Source: Plutella xylostella
Lineage: Eukaryota; Arthropoda; Insecta; Lepidoptera; Plutellidae
DNA length: 64,000 nucleotides
Assembly (NCBI RefSeq): GCF_932276165.1
Contig: NC_064010.1
Location: 682,001-746,000 of the forward strand
Reading direction: 5' to 3'
Numbering within the stretch: the first letter of the stretch is position 1; every line of letters begins with the position of its first letter. This document shows, in pieces, positions 49,563 through 61,271 of this stretch. The notes beneath the pieces are model-generated. The model was not told the origin of the DNA. It searched no databases and saw nothing but the letters and a program-made list of their open reading frames with translations. The position numbers and the translations under genes were made by a program.

Positions 49563-51025
49563 TAGCTTCGTAAATCTCTGCCAAGTCTACTTCATTTATC
49601 ATACTATTATGTTAATTTAAAATACTAACACACTTATTAACACTATTGTCGTCACTGCAACATAAATAAAACATACGTATGCACTAGTCTAGAACCTAAT
49701 AGGATATTGATTGGAAATAAATCGAATTTTAATTTAAAAGTAACTATATGTACAAGCATCATTGATCATATTAAATACCTACTAATACACATCTCGATTC
49801 CACTCTAAAATAATAATAATACAATAATAAAAAGGCAGTTTTTTCGAGATTTATCGAAGCTCTCATTGAGAAAATTGCTCAGTATGATGGGTAGGTATAG
49901 AGTATAGACCCACCGAGGATGTCACCGATAAATCTTCACCCTATGTAGGTATAAGTACACAATCATAATTATTTATAATTACTTACCTAACATATATTTA
50001 ATTTACCTAAACATAGTGAATTGTAGTTCACGGTCAAGGAACTTCTGAAAAACAAATGAAACACGCGAGTTTTATTAAGTAGGTATCTAATTCAAGGAAT
50101 TACTTATAACTATCGTCTACGTATCGAAGATTATGTATTATAGAGTAACCTAATTAATACATAATCGATTAATCGGTCGGAACACACTAAATGCAACTGC
50201 CGGTAAGTTACTTCCCAAATTAGAATTCTGCAGCACACTTGACCTTATTCCCTATTTGATAAAAAATAAACTCTAGAGCAATGAAAAAGTTCTGTAACAT
50301 AAGCACCAAATTACTCCTAAACTGTAATATTGAAGTGATAACTCAGAATATTACAAATTACTTAGTCATAAACGTAAAAGTGTAAAAGTGAATTTTATAA
50401 AAAAAATGTATCCATGATAATTAAATATTAAAAGTAACATAACCCACCAAATGTTAAATACTGAGTTTCTTAGACTTAGTAAAATGCGATTAATACTAAT
50501 CGCATTTTACTAAGGGTAAATACTTAAAAAAAAACAAAGACTAAATTCTTGCTGTCTCCCCCTATCGCGGACTTGTTTTGAAAACGATTTTCAGAATCAA
50601 GTTGAAATTGAAGTTGAAACTAATAACTTCGTACCTAAATGTTATTTTATTTAGACTTCGCGATAGGGCCCCTAGGACTGTGTAGGGTACCTACTATGAA
50701 GTATACTATGTACTACAGCATGTCACCACCATCGTCGGTCGTTCAACTTTACAGTAGCTACAAACAAGCAAAGCCACTATTCTACTAATATCCAGATTAG
50801 CCAGTGTCTATAAGTACAGGCTGATATTTTTATCAGTGAATTATCGTTGCCAGTGCGCAGTAAGAATAAGACCAACTCTTTAATCTCAGAAACAATTACT
50901 ATGTTTAAAAAGTTAAGTATGTATCTGAAAAATGTTATCTTGAAGGTTAAGAGAGAATTATTCAGACTTATTTTATGAATTTCAGGTTCCGACCGATGGC
51001 CTTAGACAGCTAACAGCTAACCGGT
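49563..51025. other. Intergenic AT-rich DNA with one exact palindrome
   Basis: No gene-like frame. At 50468-50515 the arms CTTAGTAAAATGCGATTA and TAATCGCATTTTACTAAG form a perfect 18-bp hairpin around ATAC. At 50150-50400 nothing recognised. Confidence 0.5.
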
Positions 51026-51118
51026 AGGTAGCTAGGTAGTGGCTGGATGGACCGAGTATTGTGACGCCTAGTGGGAGAGGCCTATGTCCAGCAGTGGACG
51101 ATTACAGGCTGATGATTA
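51026..51118 (+). mobile_element. RTE-type LINE 3' end fragment
   Basis: GTAGTGGCTGGATGGACCGA, GTATTGTGACGCCTAGTGGG and GAGGCCTATGTCCAGCAGTG with a degraded GATGATTATA tail. Confidence 0.65.
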
Positions 51119-52690
51119 TAATTATGAATTACTTAAGACACATTATTATCCACGATTATTTTAGCCCAGAAAATTTAATTAAATTTTAGATGTATGTACT
51201 CTTATATAAATTGGTCTGCTTCTTTGTGTTTATGTAAGTACCTATGTGTAACTGTAACTCCAAGAAGACAAATTTATATTGTATTTTATTGTCTACTAGT
51301 CAAAACTTGTAATTGGTTCTCTGTTGTCTATTATTTAAGCGTGTTTTTTGTCAAAACAGCTGTAAGTTTTCCATTTAAAATAAAATAAAATGAAAAAGAA
51401 TTGAAATACCAGACTTGTCTTCATTACAAAGTGTTATCACTCTGTCGTTAGTACCTATAATGTACCTAATTGTCAACGAAGCATTGTAGAATTGTAAAAC
51501 GATTCAAAGAATATTATGAAGTAATGGTAATTAGAGAAGCCTTGAATTTTAAATGCATCGATCGATGACGCGGCCGATGCAGTTAGGGTTCCTTAGGTAA
51601 TTGCGGGAAACGCGGGTTGTAATTTAATAGTATTTAACTGTGCCTTAATTAATACGCTTTTTCTACACTAGATTCAACTGGTTTTTCTATGAAAAAACCT
51701 TATTTGCTCTCTTTAGGAGCGCTTTTTTCGTTTATTCACAGTTGTAGGTACTTAGCTTGTTTTAAGTATATCTTTTTTTCATGGATCGACATATTGTAGA
51801 TATATAAAATATGAAGGTAAGTACATATAATATGTTGTTCTTATAAATATGGTCACTTATGTTTGTACTGTGATTTTAATGTTCTTAACGTTATTGATAT
51901 TAATCTTGTTTTACATAAAATACAGTATTATGTAGTCCTGAAAAATAGATTAATTTTATTTTGCCTTAAGTTAACGGAGAAGGATTTGAATGTCCCACAC
52001 ACCTAACCATCACCCAGCTCAAATGATTCCAAGGCCCTATCCACGCATACACTAAGCTATTTAGGCTATGTCCGGTGGGTGACATACCTAAATGCAGTTT
52101 TTATTGGCTTAAAATCAGTTTCACACTTGAGAACTTCAAGCTAAGCAGAACTTTGATATGGATGGCAGCGCTGGGATTGGCTGGATTGTCGTTGAAAAGG
52201 ACTTAAGTTTATGCTTGGATAGATTTTCTCATGTTAGAAACTGGGCGTTAATATGCCAAATTCAGCTGCAAATAGCCATTTACATTTGGTACACATAAAT
52301 TAATGCAAAGGATTATGCATCTTAAGGATTACAGTTTAAGAAACATAAATAGGGACTGGATTATAAACTTATGCTTACTGTGTAGGCCCTAAACTGTGGG
52401 GCAAGATAATTTGGGACACTTTTATAGCTTTAACTAGTGTGAACCAAGTACAGAAAAGTTGAGTAAGGGTCATAGTAAGATCTAATTTCATAAGCTAAGG
52501 TAGTGTTGCAATATTAATAGTGCGAATAAAGTCCTGTTCTTTTCGGATATCTGCCTCCTACTCGTACGTAGTTAAGGTACCTACCTACTTAAGTTAGTGT
52601 CATTATACTTATTTTATTTTATTTATTCAGAGAAAAATCACAGAAGTAAACCTTAAATAACACAATTCTTAAATACTTGGTGTAAGTACA
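51119..52690. other. Intergenic AT-rich DNA, no feature seen
   Basis: No long frames, no convincing splice-linked coding segments and no recognised repeat. Confidence 0.4.
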
Positions 52691-52699
52691 TTAAATGTT

Positions 52700-53000
52700 T
52701 ACCATTATTTGGGAGAGGCCTCTGATTTTTTGGTATGATGATGATGATGGTGATGATACTGAAATAATTAAATTTTCGTACTGAACTCATCACCATAAAA
52801 TCAGTCTACATAATATAATAATGATGATAAGTCAAACTAAAATCTGTTATTTACCGCAAAGGGCACATTTTAATCATCATCATCAGGCTTTAGTTGGTCA
52901 CTGCTAGACATAAGCGTCTCGGCAACCCTCGGTTCAGCCAGTTCAGTCGGTTCAGTCCCACACTACGTTTTCCTGTTCTTGGTTTCCACTCATTTCTTCT
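52700..53000. mobile_element. Two opposed RTE-like 3' ends
   Basis: TTTGGGAGAGGCCTCTGATT with ATGATGATGATGATGG lies on + at 52708-52755. TAATCATCATCATCAGGCTT, GCCAGTTCAGTCGGTTCAGT and CACACTACGTTTTCCTGTTC lie on - at 52872-52985. The second is a diverged subfamily. Confidence 0.55.
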
Positions 53001-53579
53001 GCAAGATTAAAAACTTGAAAGTATTTTTTCGTTAAAATATTGATTTTGTATACGGAACCACATTTTTTAAACTGCATTATATCTTCGCTAATTGTTTGTC
53101 GGATGGCATGGCTCGTTGTATATAAGGAATATTTCCGAAGCTACAATTTTCCAGTCTCGCTTTGTATTTGATACCTACATAAAGCAGTTTTTTTAAAAGT
53201 GGTGGTGTTTTTTCAAAAAAGTGCCCTTTTTCGGATTTAGTGTTCAGTGCTGTGAGTACTATAAGCTGGTTTTTATGTTAATAGATAAGTACCTAGTTAT
53301 AGAAAAATGAAAATATTAATTTGGTGGTAACCGTCTACATACATACTTGATTGTTACTGTAGGTAGGTAGGTAGTAGGTACTTATCTACAAATAGTGGAG
53401 ATTAAAGCATATTGGAGGAATAGCACGTGTCACATCATCGGCCTCTCAATATTTATGCTGTTTATATACAGGGTGTTCAAAAAGTATTAACTTTAGCCGA
53501 AAAGTGGTGACTAATTTCGTGGTTTTGTTTTATCTTCACTGATTTTTGTAGTTGACATAATTATTATATTTATTTTTTT

Positions 53580-53845
53580 TATTGACGGTCGAATGGCGTA
53601 GTGGTTAGTGGCCCTGACTGCTATGCCGTAGGTCCCGGGTTCGATTCCCGGCTGGGGCAGATATTTGTTTAAAGACAGATATTTGTACTCGGGTCTTGGG
53701 TGTTGATATTTATATTTAGTATCTATCTATCTATGTATTTGTGTAGATATATCAGCTGTCCGACACCCATAACACAGGTTCTGCCTAGCTTGGGGTCGGA
53801 TGGCCGTGTGTGAGATGTCCCCACATATTTATTATTTATTATTAT
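53580..53845 (+). mobile_element. tRNA-derived SINE, well preserved
   Basis: CGGTCGAATGGCGTAGTGGT, TAGTGGCCCTGACTGCTATG and GGTCCCGGGTTCGATTCCCG give boxes A and B. Body TTAAAGACAGATATTTGTAC, CTATCTATCTATGTATTTGT, ATATCAGCTGTCCGACACCC and GGATGGCCGTGTGTGAGATG, tail ATTTATTATTTATTATTA. It is the best reference copy in the window. Confidence 0.85.
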
Positions 53846-54048
53846 ATTATTATATTGAAGCGTAGTAAAAAAATATTCTTATCGAAATAAAGTGAGTATG
53901 CAATAATCCAATTGAAACAACATTAAGTAAGTATCAATAATGCTTCGTACCTACCTACTTAAGCTAAATGTCATTAACTCATCATTAATTAAACTCAACA
54001 ATGCGATTCAGCCAAAAAAAATATGTAAGTACTTATAGGTCTTCGTCT

Positions 54049-54265
54049 ATTCGGCGACCGAATGGCGCAGTGGTTAGTGACTCTGACTGCTGTCCGAGGG
54101 TCCTGGGTTGGACACCCGGCCGGGCATATTTGTGTCAAAATTTGCCCTTCGGTCCACCAACCCTAGGCCAGTGTGGTGGAATAGGCCTTAAAAACCCTTC
54201 CTTCATTGGAAGGAGACCCGTGCCCCAGCAGTGGGGAAGAGATGGGTTGTGATGATGATTATAGT
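54049..54265 (+). mobile_element. SINE, variant with GTGCCCCAGCAGTGGGG tail
   Basis: Shares the tRNA-like head (CGACCGAATGGCGCAGTGGT, TAGTGACTCTGACTGCTGTC) but has a different body: TTTGCCCTTCGGTCCACCAA, CCCTTCCTTCATTGGAAGGA, GTGCCCCAGCAGTGGGGAAG and a GTGATGATGAT tail. So one head is joined to at least three bodies in this window. Confidence 0.8.
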
Positions 54266-54299
54266 AACTATGAAAATAAAGTATAAACAGGATATTATA

Positions 54300-54412
54300 A
54301 AAAAAATATTATTATATATTCTTTATTGCACATAAAAACATTGTACAAAGGCGAACTTAATGCTAGTAGCATTCTCTACCAGTTAACCTTTGGTGATGTC
54401 GAGAAAGTGGTT
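54300..54412 (-). mobile_element. LINE 3' tail (TTCTTTATTGCACA type)
   Basis: TATATTCTTTATTGCACATA, ACATTGTACAAAGGCGAACT and CTCTACCAGTTAACCTTTGG; reverse of the GTGCAATAAAG tails. Confidence 0.6.
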
Positions 54413-54604
54413 GGTAGTGCGATAGATAAAAAAAATAATGTTCTTACAACTAAAAAAATTCGAATGACCCCATGAAAAAAGTATTTAATTAAAGTGTAAA
54501 GATGTGCACTATTTTCAGTTTACAAATTATACATAGGTAGCTCTTTCTTTACTTATAATATATTTTATATCGGCTATTTAAAAGGGTACCTATAAACACA
54601 CACA

Positions 54605-54858
54605 CACGAACTCACGCCTTGTACTAATGTACTCCCTTGCGGGGTAGGCAGAGGTGCATTTCTGCACCCACTTTTCGCCAGAGTGTTATGTTAGTCCCAA
54701 TGTAATAGGGGGCGGGCTTATTGCCATTTTACGGGCACATCCAAGACCCGAGAACAAATATCTGTGTTTTAACAAATATCTGCCCCAGCCGCGAATCGAA
54801 CCCGGGACCATCGGCTCAGTAGTCAGGGTCACTAACCACTACGCCATTCGGTCGTCTT
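54605..54858 (-). mobile_element. tRNA-derived SINE, third body type
   Basis: On + it reads CACCCACTTTTCGCCAGAGT, GTTAGTCCCAATGTAATAGG, GCCATTTTACGGGCACATCC, GGCTCAGTAGTCAGGGTCAC and ACTACGCCATTCGGTCG. It is the inverse of the copy at 55612-55832 with the same body. Confidence 0.8.
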
Positions 54859-55611
54859 AGGGTACCTATAGTAAGCCGAAAACGGATGTTCACTTATGCA
54901 ATACCCATTATGTATACCTAGGTATAGTACTAGGTACCTATATAGTACTATATAGGTAACCTACTAAAGATAAAGTAAAGGAAAAATATGAAAAAATCCT
55001 GAAAATTATACCTACCTAATTCAGTAGCATTATTAAAATAAGAATCGTGCAAGATCGTAGCTAATTATATCAATTTGTCGATCGTAAATACGTTATAATA
55101 TTATTATCTGCGCTATAATTAAATAATAGAATAAAGAAAAACAAAGAACATTCAAGGTTCAAGTTCAAGATAAGTATAAATAATATTTATTTTATTTTAT
55201 TTAATAGGTTTTGTCTTTTCTATATTGCGACCCTACGACTTATTCTTTCAACACTAGTACCCACTAAATAAATTAGGGTTTGTCACCACAAGCTAAGAAG
55301 AATATCTTATCTTTGAGCTAGTTCCTAAAACTATCTTATTTGATAATACCTGTTAGAGGAAGCTATAACATCCGAAGTTTCTTATTTATAATAATAGTAT
55401 TAGGTAACGGAAGACAGATAAATACGAATTATTTAACAGCTATTACTGTTTTAATTAGTTATTGGTTGTTGTTTGGTTTCAATACACATATTTTTGTTGT
55501 ACTTAACGTATTAAACTGTAAATAGGTTAGTAGGATACCCTTGAATTTATATTCAATGAAAATGAAGACCAAAGGATGTTTATGTTACTTATTATCCCAC
55601 TTTCTTAATTA
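54859..55611. other. Intergenic AT-rich DNA between opposed SINEs
   Basis: Only short AGGTACCTATATAGTACTAT-type repeats (54910-54960). No gene seen. Confidence 0.4.
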
Positions 55612-55832
55612 ATCGGGCAACCGAATGGCGTAGTGGTTAGTGACCCTGACTACAGAGCCGAAGGTCCCGGGTTCGATTCCCCGCTGGGCCAGATATTTGT
55701 TTAAACACAGATATTTGTTCTCGGGTCTTGGATGTGCCCGTAAAATGGCAATAGGCCCGCCCCCTATTACATTGGGACTAACATAACACTGGCGAAAAGT
55801 GGGTACATTAGTACAAGGTGTGAGTGTTTTGT
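55612..55832 (+). mobile_element. tRNA-derived SINE, third body type
   Basis: GCAACCGAATGGCGTAGTGG, TTAGTGACCCTGACTACAGA and CCCGGGTTCGATTCCCCGCT, then TCGGGTCTTGGATGTGCCCG, AATAGGCCCGCCCCCTATTA and TGGCGAAAAGTGGG. It forms an inverted pair with 54605-54858. Confidence 0.82.
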
Positions 55833-56079
55833 TGTTTCTTAATTAAGTACCTAAATCAACCTACAGTAGATGCTTGGTACTGAATTTCTGATCAACTCCA
55901 ATGTAAGATAATCTCTGCCTAGACATTCTCAGGTGTCAAACTGACAGATACATTTTTTCGGGTGAATTTATGTCATTTACACACCCTGTATCTGGGATTC
56001 GAATCCTGAATCAATTAATAGATTGTTTTATTAGGTTGTTTCTTACTACTGTACTTATTATTCTATGCCTAGATTTAGC

Positions 56080-56248
56080 ACATCTAGATATGTGAACCCA
56101 CCAACCCGCATTGGACCAGCGTGGTGGGAAATGGTCCAAGCTTGGGAAGGCAGTATAGACCTTGGGGATATGCACAACGGTTCCACTCGAGAGAGCCAGG
56201 TGCAGGTTACCTACTTACACCCCCACAGAGAATATAATAGAATAGGTT
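56080..56248 (+). mobile_element. SINE body and tail (CTCGAGAGAGCCAGG type)
   Basis: ACCCACCAACCCGCATTGGA, CCAGCGTGGTGGGAAATGGT, AAGCTTGGGAAGGCAGTATA and GGTTCCACTCGAGAGAGCCA end in AATATAATAGAATAGG. Inverse counterpart of 27490-27872. Confidence 0.65.
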
Positions 56249-56504
56249 GTTTCACGTTGTTAAAAGTATTTTACTTCTTGTAAGAGTCGTAAGTACATTA
56301 TGTATTCTTGCATTGATGGAGCAATGTACTACAACAAATACTTACTTACATACTTAATAAATAATTTATAACTAGGTACATAAGGTGGTAGTTAGGTTAC
56401 TTTTTCATTGTATTCTCTTTAGTACAATTAATTAACCCTTTGCGAACTTTTGGAAGTACTTAACGTTTTTTATAAGTGTGTATTGTTTTAAATAACCTGT
56501 ACCT

Positions 56505-56602
56505 CCTGTCGGTTGGCTGGTAGAAAATGCTCTTAGCATTAAGCCCACCTTTTGTACATTTATTTTATATTTGTGCAATAAAGAATTAAATAAATAAATA
56601 AC
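56505..56602 (+). mobile_element. LINE 3' tail (GTGCAATAAAG type)
   Basis: GCCCACCTTTTGTACATTTA, TTTTATATTTGTGCAATAAA and GAATTAAATAAATAAATAAC. Clearest copy of this tail; no coding part. Confidence 0.65.
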
Positions 56603-56721
56603 AGCTAGACCCAATTTAAAGAACTCTTTAAACACACAACTATTATGAAAACCGCATTGTAAAAATTATAATTACTTATTCGTTATTACTTTTATTCTAG
56701 TAGTAAATGTAGGTAGGAGGA

Positions 56722-56845
56722 ACCCGACTTCAGTGACCCTGACTTCTATGCCGAAGGTCCCGGGTTCGATTCCCGGCTGGGACTTGTTTAAAGACATACC
56801 TACTTATATGCACTCGAGTCTTGGTCTTGGATATTAATATGTATC
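56722..56845 (+). mobile_element. SINE fragment, box A truncated
   Basis: AGTGACCCTGACTTCTATGC, GGTCCCGGGTTCGATTCCCG and GGGACTTGTTTAAAGACATA, then CTCGAGTCTTGG. The first head half is lost. Confidence 0.7.
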
Positions 56846-56867
56846 ACAATAATCAATAATTACAATA

Positions 56868-57162
56868 ATCATCCACTGCTGGATATAGGCCTCTCCCAAG
56901 GAGCGCCACAACACTCGGTCCTCGGCCTTCCTCATCCAACCACTACCCGCCACCCGCCTAAGGTCGTCAGTCCAGCGGGCAGGAGGGCGTCCCACGCTGC
57001 GTTTGCCTGTTCGTGGTCTTCACTCGAGAACTCGCTTACCCCAACGGTTATCGGTTCTTCGGCAGATATGACCAGCCCACTGCCACTTCAGCTTGCATAT
57101 TTTGACAGCTATGTCGGTAACCTTAGTCCTCTAACGGATAACCTCATTTCTGATACGATTCA
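56868..57162 (-). mobile_element. RTE-type LINE C-terminal fragment upstream of FAR2
   Basis: CACTGCTGGATATAGGCCTC, GGCCTTCCTCATCCAACCAC, GGTCGTCAGTCCAGCGGGCA and TTCGGCAGATATGACCAGCC. The - strand encodes the same GKRSVGRPPARWTDDLRR region as 61896-62219. It ends 66 bases before the FAR2 start codon, so it lies next to or within FAR2 5' sequence. Confidence 0.8.
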
Positions 57163-57227
57163 TCAATTATATACTGAAAGAATTCACTCTATACATTTTA
57201 TTGTTCTCTTTCTACAGAGTCCTAAAA

Positions 57228-59550
57228 ATGTCGCCATCAAATAACACGGTCAAGTCCCGCTACTCGACAACAGATGGCGACACTAGTGAAGTACCGGATC
57301 GGTTGGCAGACACCTTCAGCGGGAAAATAGTCCTTATCACAGGCGGCACAGGGTTCCTCGGAAAAGTTTTAATCGAGAAACTCTTAAGGTATTTATTAAA
57401 ATTATTTTCTGCTGAAATATGTAAGTGCTCATTATGATTAAATCAATAATTATAGTGTTCTTGTTTCAGAAAATGCGATAACATAGAGAAGATAATTTTA
57501 GTAGTTCGAACAAAGAAAGATGTGGAGCCATTATTGCGGGTTGAGGAAATGCTTAACGGTCCAGTAAGTATACCAAAGTGACTTCAAGTATGAGCTACCG
57601 TATCACCACCAACACATTAGCAATCAACAATCCTTAAGCAGCGTCGCTCGCCTGTCAAACATCTGTCATATCCATACAAGCTTTGCTAATGTTCCATATC
57701 CATATTGCTAATGTTCGGTGGTGGTAATCCCAAAGTTAGTTATGTCCGTCATTTGTTCTATCACCATTTTATTTTAATTAGTTTATGTCCTCACATAAAG
57801 CGTTTATAGACTAATATAACGAAATGTATATTAAGAGTTTCTGTCAAGAACAATCATTTTTATCCACAGCTATTCACAAAGCTACTCACCGCTAGAGGGC
57901 GCTCGTACGTGTTGTCCAAGATCTCCGTCGTCGCCGGAGACACGTCCAAGAGTCTCGTCGGTCTCAGCGAGACAGACAGACAGACGTGCCGCACCGCCAA
58001 CATCATAGTGCACTCTGCTGCGTCTGTACGGTAATTTATAATGTAATGGGAAGATATTTGACAGCTGTCAAAGAAATTTAGCAGCGCCATCTATGTGTTA
58101 TTGGCTTCAATATTGTGGTTAACCTGTAAAAGTACAGGGAGACAGTCAAGTCATTTATTTCAAAGTACCTATAGTGTTTTATTACTTAAATGAATGTAAA
58201 ATGAAAATATATAAAAAAAACTAAATATTTGTCTAACTACCTACGACCATGTACGACCATTTCGGGAAGACACGGGAAAAGATACAAGTCATGGTTAAAA
58301 ATTAAAGTAAGCTACTCATTTTCAGATTTGACGAAGGTCTGAAAAAGGCTGTGTTGCTCAATACAAGAGGTACAAAATACATGCTCGAGCTGGCGAAGGA
58401 ATGTCCCAATTTAGAGGTAATATAATATTATTAATTTTATGTAGGTATTTCAACACCAATATTAATGCTTATACCGGATTGAAATGCATGCAGCTTCAAA
58501 AAGGCTTCAGAAATTCTTACTAGTATTAATATAAGTAAGTACTCAGGCGTGAAAGTCTGTGACAATTGTGAATGGTTAAACACTAAACAGCTGAACACAA
58601 CATATGCCAACGCTATCGTGGATTATCAAAAACACAGCGTCAAAAAGGTATCCCACTCAGCTAATACTGCAACTAACAGCTAATACTGCAACTAAACCTC
58701 TCATCCATCCACAGCTCTTCATCCACATGTCGACGGCGTACTGCCACCCCGAGGAGCCGGTGCTGGATGAGAGGCCCTACCCTCCCCCGGTGGACCCTCA
58801 CGAGATCATCCATGTGCTGGAGACTACGGATGATGGGACTATTGACATATTGACTGCCAAGTGAGTTTGGAGCAATGACTAGGGGTTAGGGGCGGTTCAA
58901 ATAACGAACAAAAGCTAGCGTACTGCTCAAACACAATCACATAAACAAGACTGGCACACTTAAAGAGTGATTGCTGTTAGTGGAAAATAGTTCCAAACTC
59001 CTTGGAAAAAGTAATCACGCCAACAGCTACGCATCAACAGCCGAGACGACGGTGAATTCGGAGTAGTTAGTCAGGTTTCTTGGCCTCTTCTTGGACTTTA
59101 CATCGGCGTCGTTTAGAGTTGAAAAAAGATACCATTGTAAGGAAGCAATTTTATACGAATTCAATGTCATTTCACTGGCACTGAGATGGTATAAAGATTA
59201 AGCATAGACTTAAATTTTCATGTATAATGGCGGTGCCTACTCCACCTTTCTACTTTTATCACCAAAATACATAGTAGAAGAAATTTTAATTAACTAAATA
59301 AATGTAATTTTCCAGGTTACTAGGCGTATACCCAAACACATACGCTTACAGTAAGGCTTTAGCGGAGTCGCTAGTCTCAGATGCCATGGAAACTATGCCG
59401 GTGCTGCTACTGCGGCCATCTGTCGGTGAGTAGCGGAACTAAAATAGTTTAGGATAGGCAAATGTAGATGGCACTATTGGGTGAAGTTTTACAATACAAT
59501 TTTGTAATTATGTGTCATCCTAACTAATATTATAAATGCGAAAGTAACTG

Positions 59551-59597
<47 letters not shown>

Positions 59598-60810
59598 TAC
59601 TCTTTCACGCCAAAACTACTGAACGGATTTGAATGAAATTTGGTATACATACGGTCTAGACCCTGGGATAGAACATAGGCTATTTTTTATCCAGGAATTC
59701 CCACGGGCAAACTTTTTAAGGCGAAGCGAAGCGCGCAGGCACAGCTAGTTAATAATAAGTTTAGTCCTAATAGATAAAAAATTAATAAATGTCTTGTGTT
59801 TCTTTCAGTGGTTCCGATCTACAAAGAGCCTCTACCAGGTTGGACTGATAACATTAACGGGCCCATAGGACTGATGATAGGTATGAAAACAAATCAAAAT
59901 ACTTATTTTACACAATAAATAATACACTTGCCTACCCTTACCCACCCAATTCAAATCCTTAAGGCGTTCACTAAATCACTAAACATTCTCTCGCCTACCC
60001 TCCCAAGTGCTAATCACTAAACATACTCTTGCCTACCCTCCCAGGCACAGCCGACGACCTCATCCAATTCTAAAATACTTCACTAAATCACTAAACGTAC
60101 TCTTTCCTACCCTCCCAGGTGCAGGCAAGGGCGTGATCCGCACCATGTACGGGGACGACACGGGACACGCAGACTTCATCCCGGCGGACTGCGTGGTCAA
60201 TGCACTCATGCTGGCCACTTGGGACTACTTGAGGAACGGGTGAGGACAGTTGTTGAAGACAGAGTTGGCTAACTTAAGTTTTGTGTAAAAGCCCAGCCAA
60301 TACACTGGGTGTTGAAATAGGCAAATATACTTATGAAATGGATTATTATTGGAGAACTTCCCCAAGGCAGGATATCATGCTTGTATAAATTTTATGATGG
60401 GGATGAAAGGTAATTGATTAAATTTCACCCTGGATAAAATACGTCTCAGCTAATAGATAAATTGAATCACTTCTACAAAGTACCTTCCTACCTATATTTT
60501 GTAGCTAGGTAAGTAACTAGACTACCTAGCATAGACTATTTTTTTACTTATTTATGAATAAATCAGTAGGCAACCTATCTACTGATTTATTTATGGAAAG
60601 TGCTCACATATTTATTTCATATTTCAAAATAAGCTGACAATATTTTCAGCCACTACCTGAAAAGGGTTAACCCATCCCCTGCACTTCCAGATGCCGTCAC
60701 AAGGTCCTTAACCTGACGACGTCGGCCGAGCTGACGTACTCATGGAAGGAACTTCTGGACATCGGCCGCGAGGTCATGGAGACCAGGGTGCCGCTCGACT
60801 GGGTCGCCTG
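57228..60810 (+). CDS. Fatty acyl-CoA reductase 2 (5' part; continues past the window)
   Basis: Nine coding exons: 57228-57388, 57470-57563, 57870-58030, 58326-58416, 58715-58860, 59316-59425, 59809-59880, 60119-60239, 60691-60810. All GT-AG and in phase; 358 full codons so far. The ATG lies 10 bases after a TTTCTACAG acceptor, implying an upstream 5' UTR exon. Rossmann motif TGGTGFLGK is at residues 38-46, then HSAASVRFDEG, HMSTAYCHP and the catalytic YxxxK as Y227-AYS-K231, then RPSVVVPIYKEPLPGWTDN. The last exon ends WVAW in phase 2, matching the FAR1 exon 10 border. The FAR_C domain should follow beyond 64000, since no further exon is seen. Likely NADPH-dependent fatty alcohol formation; paralog of FAR1 without its long N-terminal extension. 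Confidence 0.92.
57590..57737. mobile_element. Foldback MITE (ACCACCACC ends) in FAR2 intron 2
   Basis: GCTACCGTATCACCACCAAC, ACATTAGCAATCAACAATCC on the left and TTGCTAATGTTCGGTGGTGG on the right, with CATCTGTCATATCCATACAA inside. Relative of 43380-43506. Confidence 0.65.
59518..59750 (+). mobile_element. Helitron-like/MINE-type repeat with long TCTG run, FAR2 intron 6
   Basis: CTAACTATATT-type start (CCTAACTAATATTATAAATG), CGAAAGTAACTGTGTCTGTC with about 11 tandem TCTG units, CTCTTTCACGCCAAAACTAC, TTGGTATACATACGGTCTAG and GGCGAAGCGAAGCGCGCAGG to CAGCTAGTT. Best preserved copy in the window. Confidence 0.78.
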
Positions 60811-60817
60811 GTGAGTA

Positions 60818-61271
60818 TGGAAGGGATAGGAAGGGATTGGGAGGGGTAGGAAGGGATAGGAAGGGATAGGAAGTGATAGGAAGGGATAGGAAGTGATAGG
60901 AAGTGATAGGAAGGGATAGGAAGGGATAGGAAGGGATAGGAAGGGATAGGAAGGGATAGGAAGCGATAGGAAGCGATAGGAAGGGATAGGAAGGGATAGG
61001 TAGGGATACGAAGGGATAGGAAGGGATAGGAAGGTATGGGAAGGGATAGGTAGGGATAGGAAGGGATAGGAAGGGATAGGAAGGGATAGGAAGGGATAGG
61101 AAGGGATAGGAAGGGATAGGAAGGGATAGGAAGGGATAGGAAGGGATAGGAAGGGATAGGAAGGGATAGGAAGGGATAGGAAGGGATAGGAAGGGATAGG
61201 AAGGGATAGGAAGGGATAGGAAGGGATAGGAAGGGATAGGAAGGGATAGGAAGGGATGGGAAGGGACTGGA
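60818..61271. repeat. Decanucleotide minisatellite (GGAAGGGATA)n
   Basis: About 45 tandem copies of a 10-bp unit directly after the FAR2 exon 9 donor, with variants AAGTGATAGG, AAGCGATAGG and TAGGGATAGG in the first half and near-perfect units in the second. The 220-codon - strand frame with a PSYPFLSLPI period is a by-product. Confidence 0.93.

Noticed and set aside
53580..53680. A tRNA gene at the GTAGTGGTTAGTG...GGTTCGATTCC segments
   Set aside because: Boxes A and B are present, but no complete cloverleaf with acceptor stem is seen, and the segment is followed by a repeated SINE body found in many copies.
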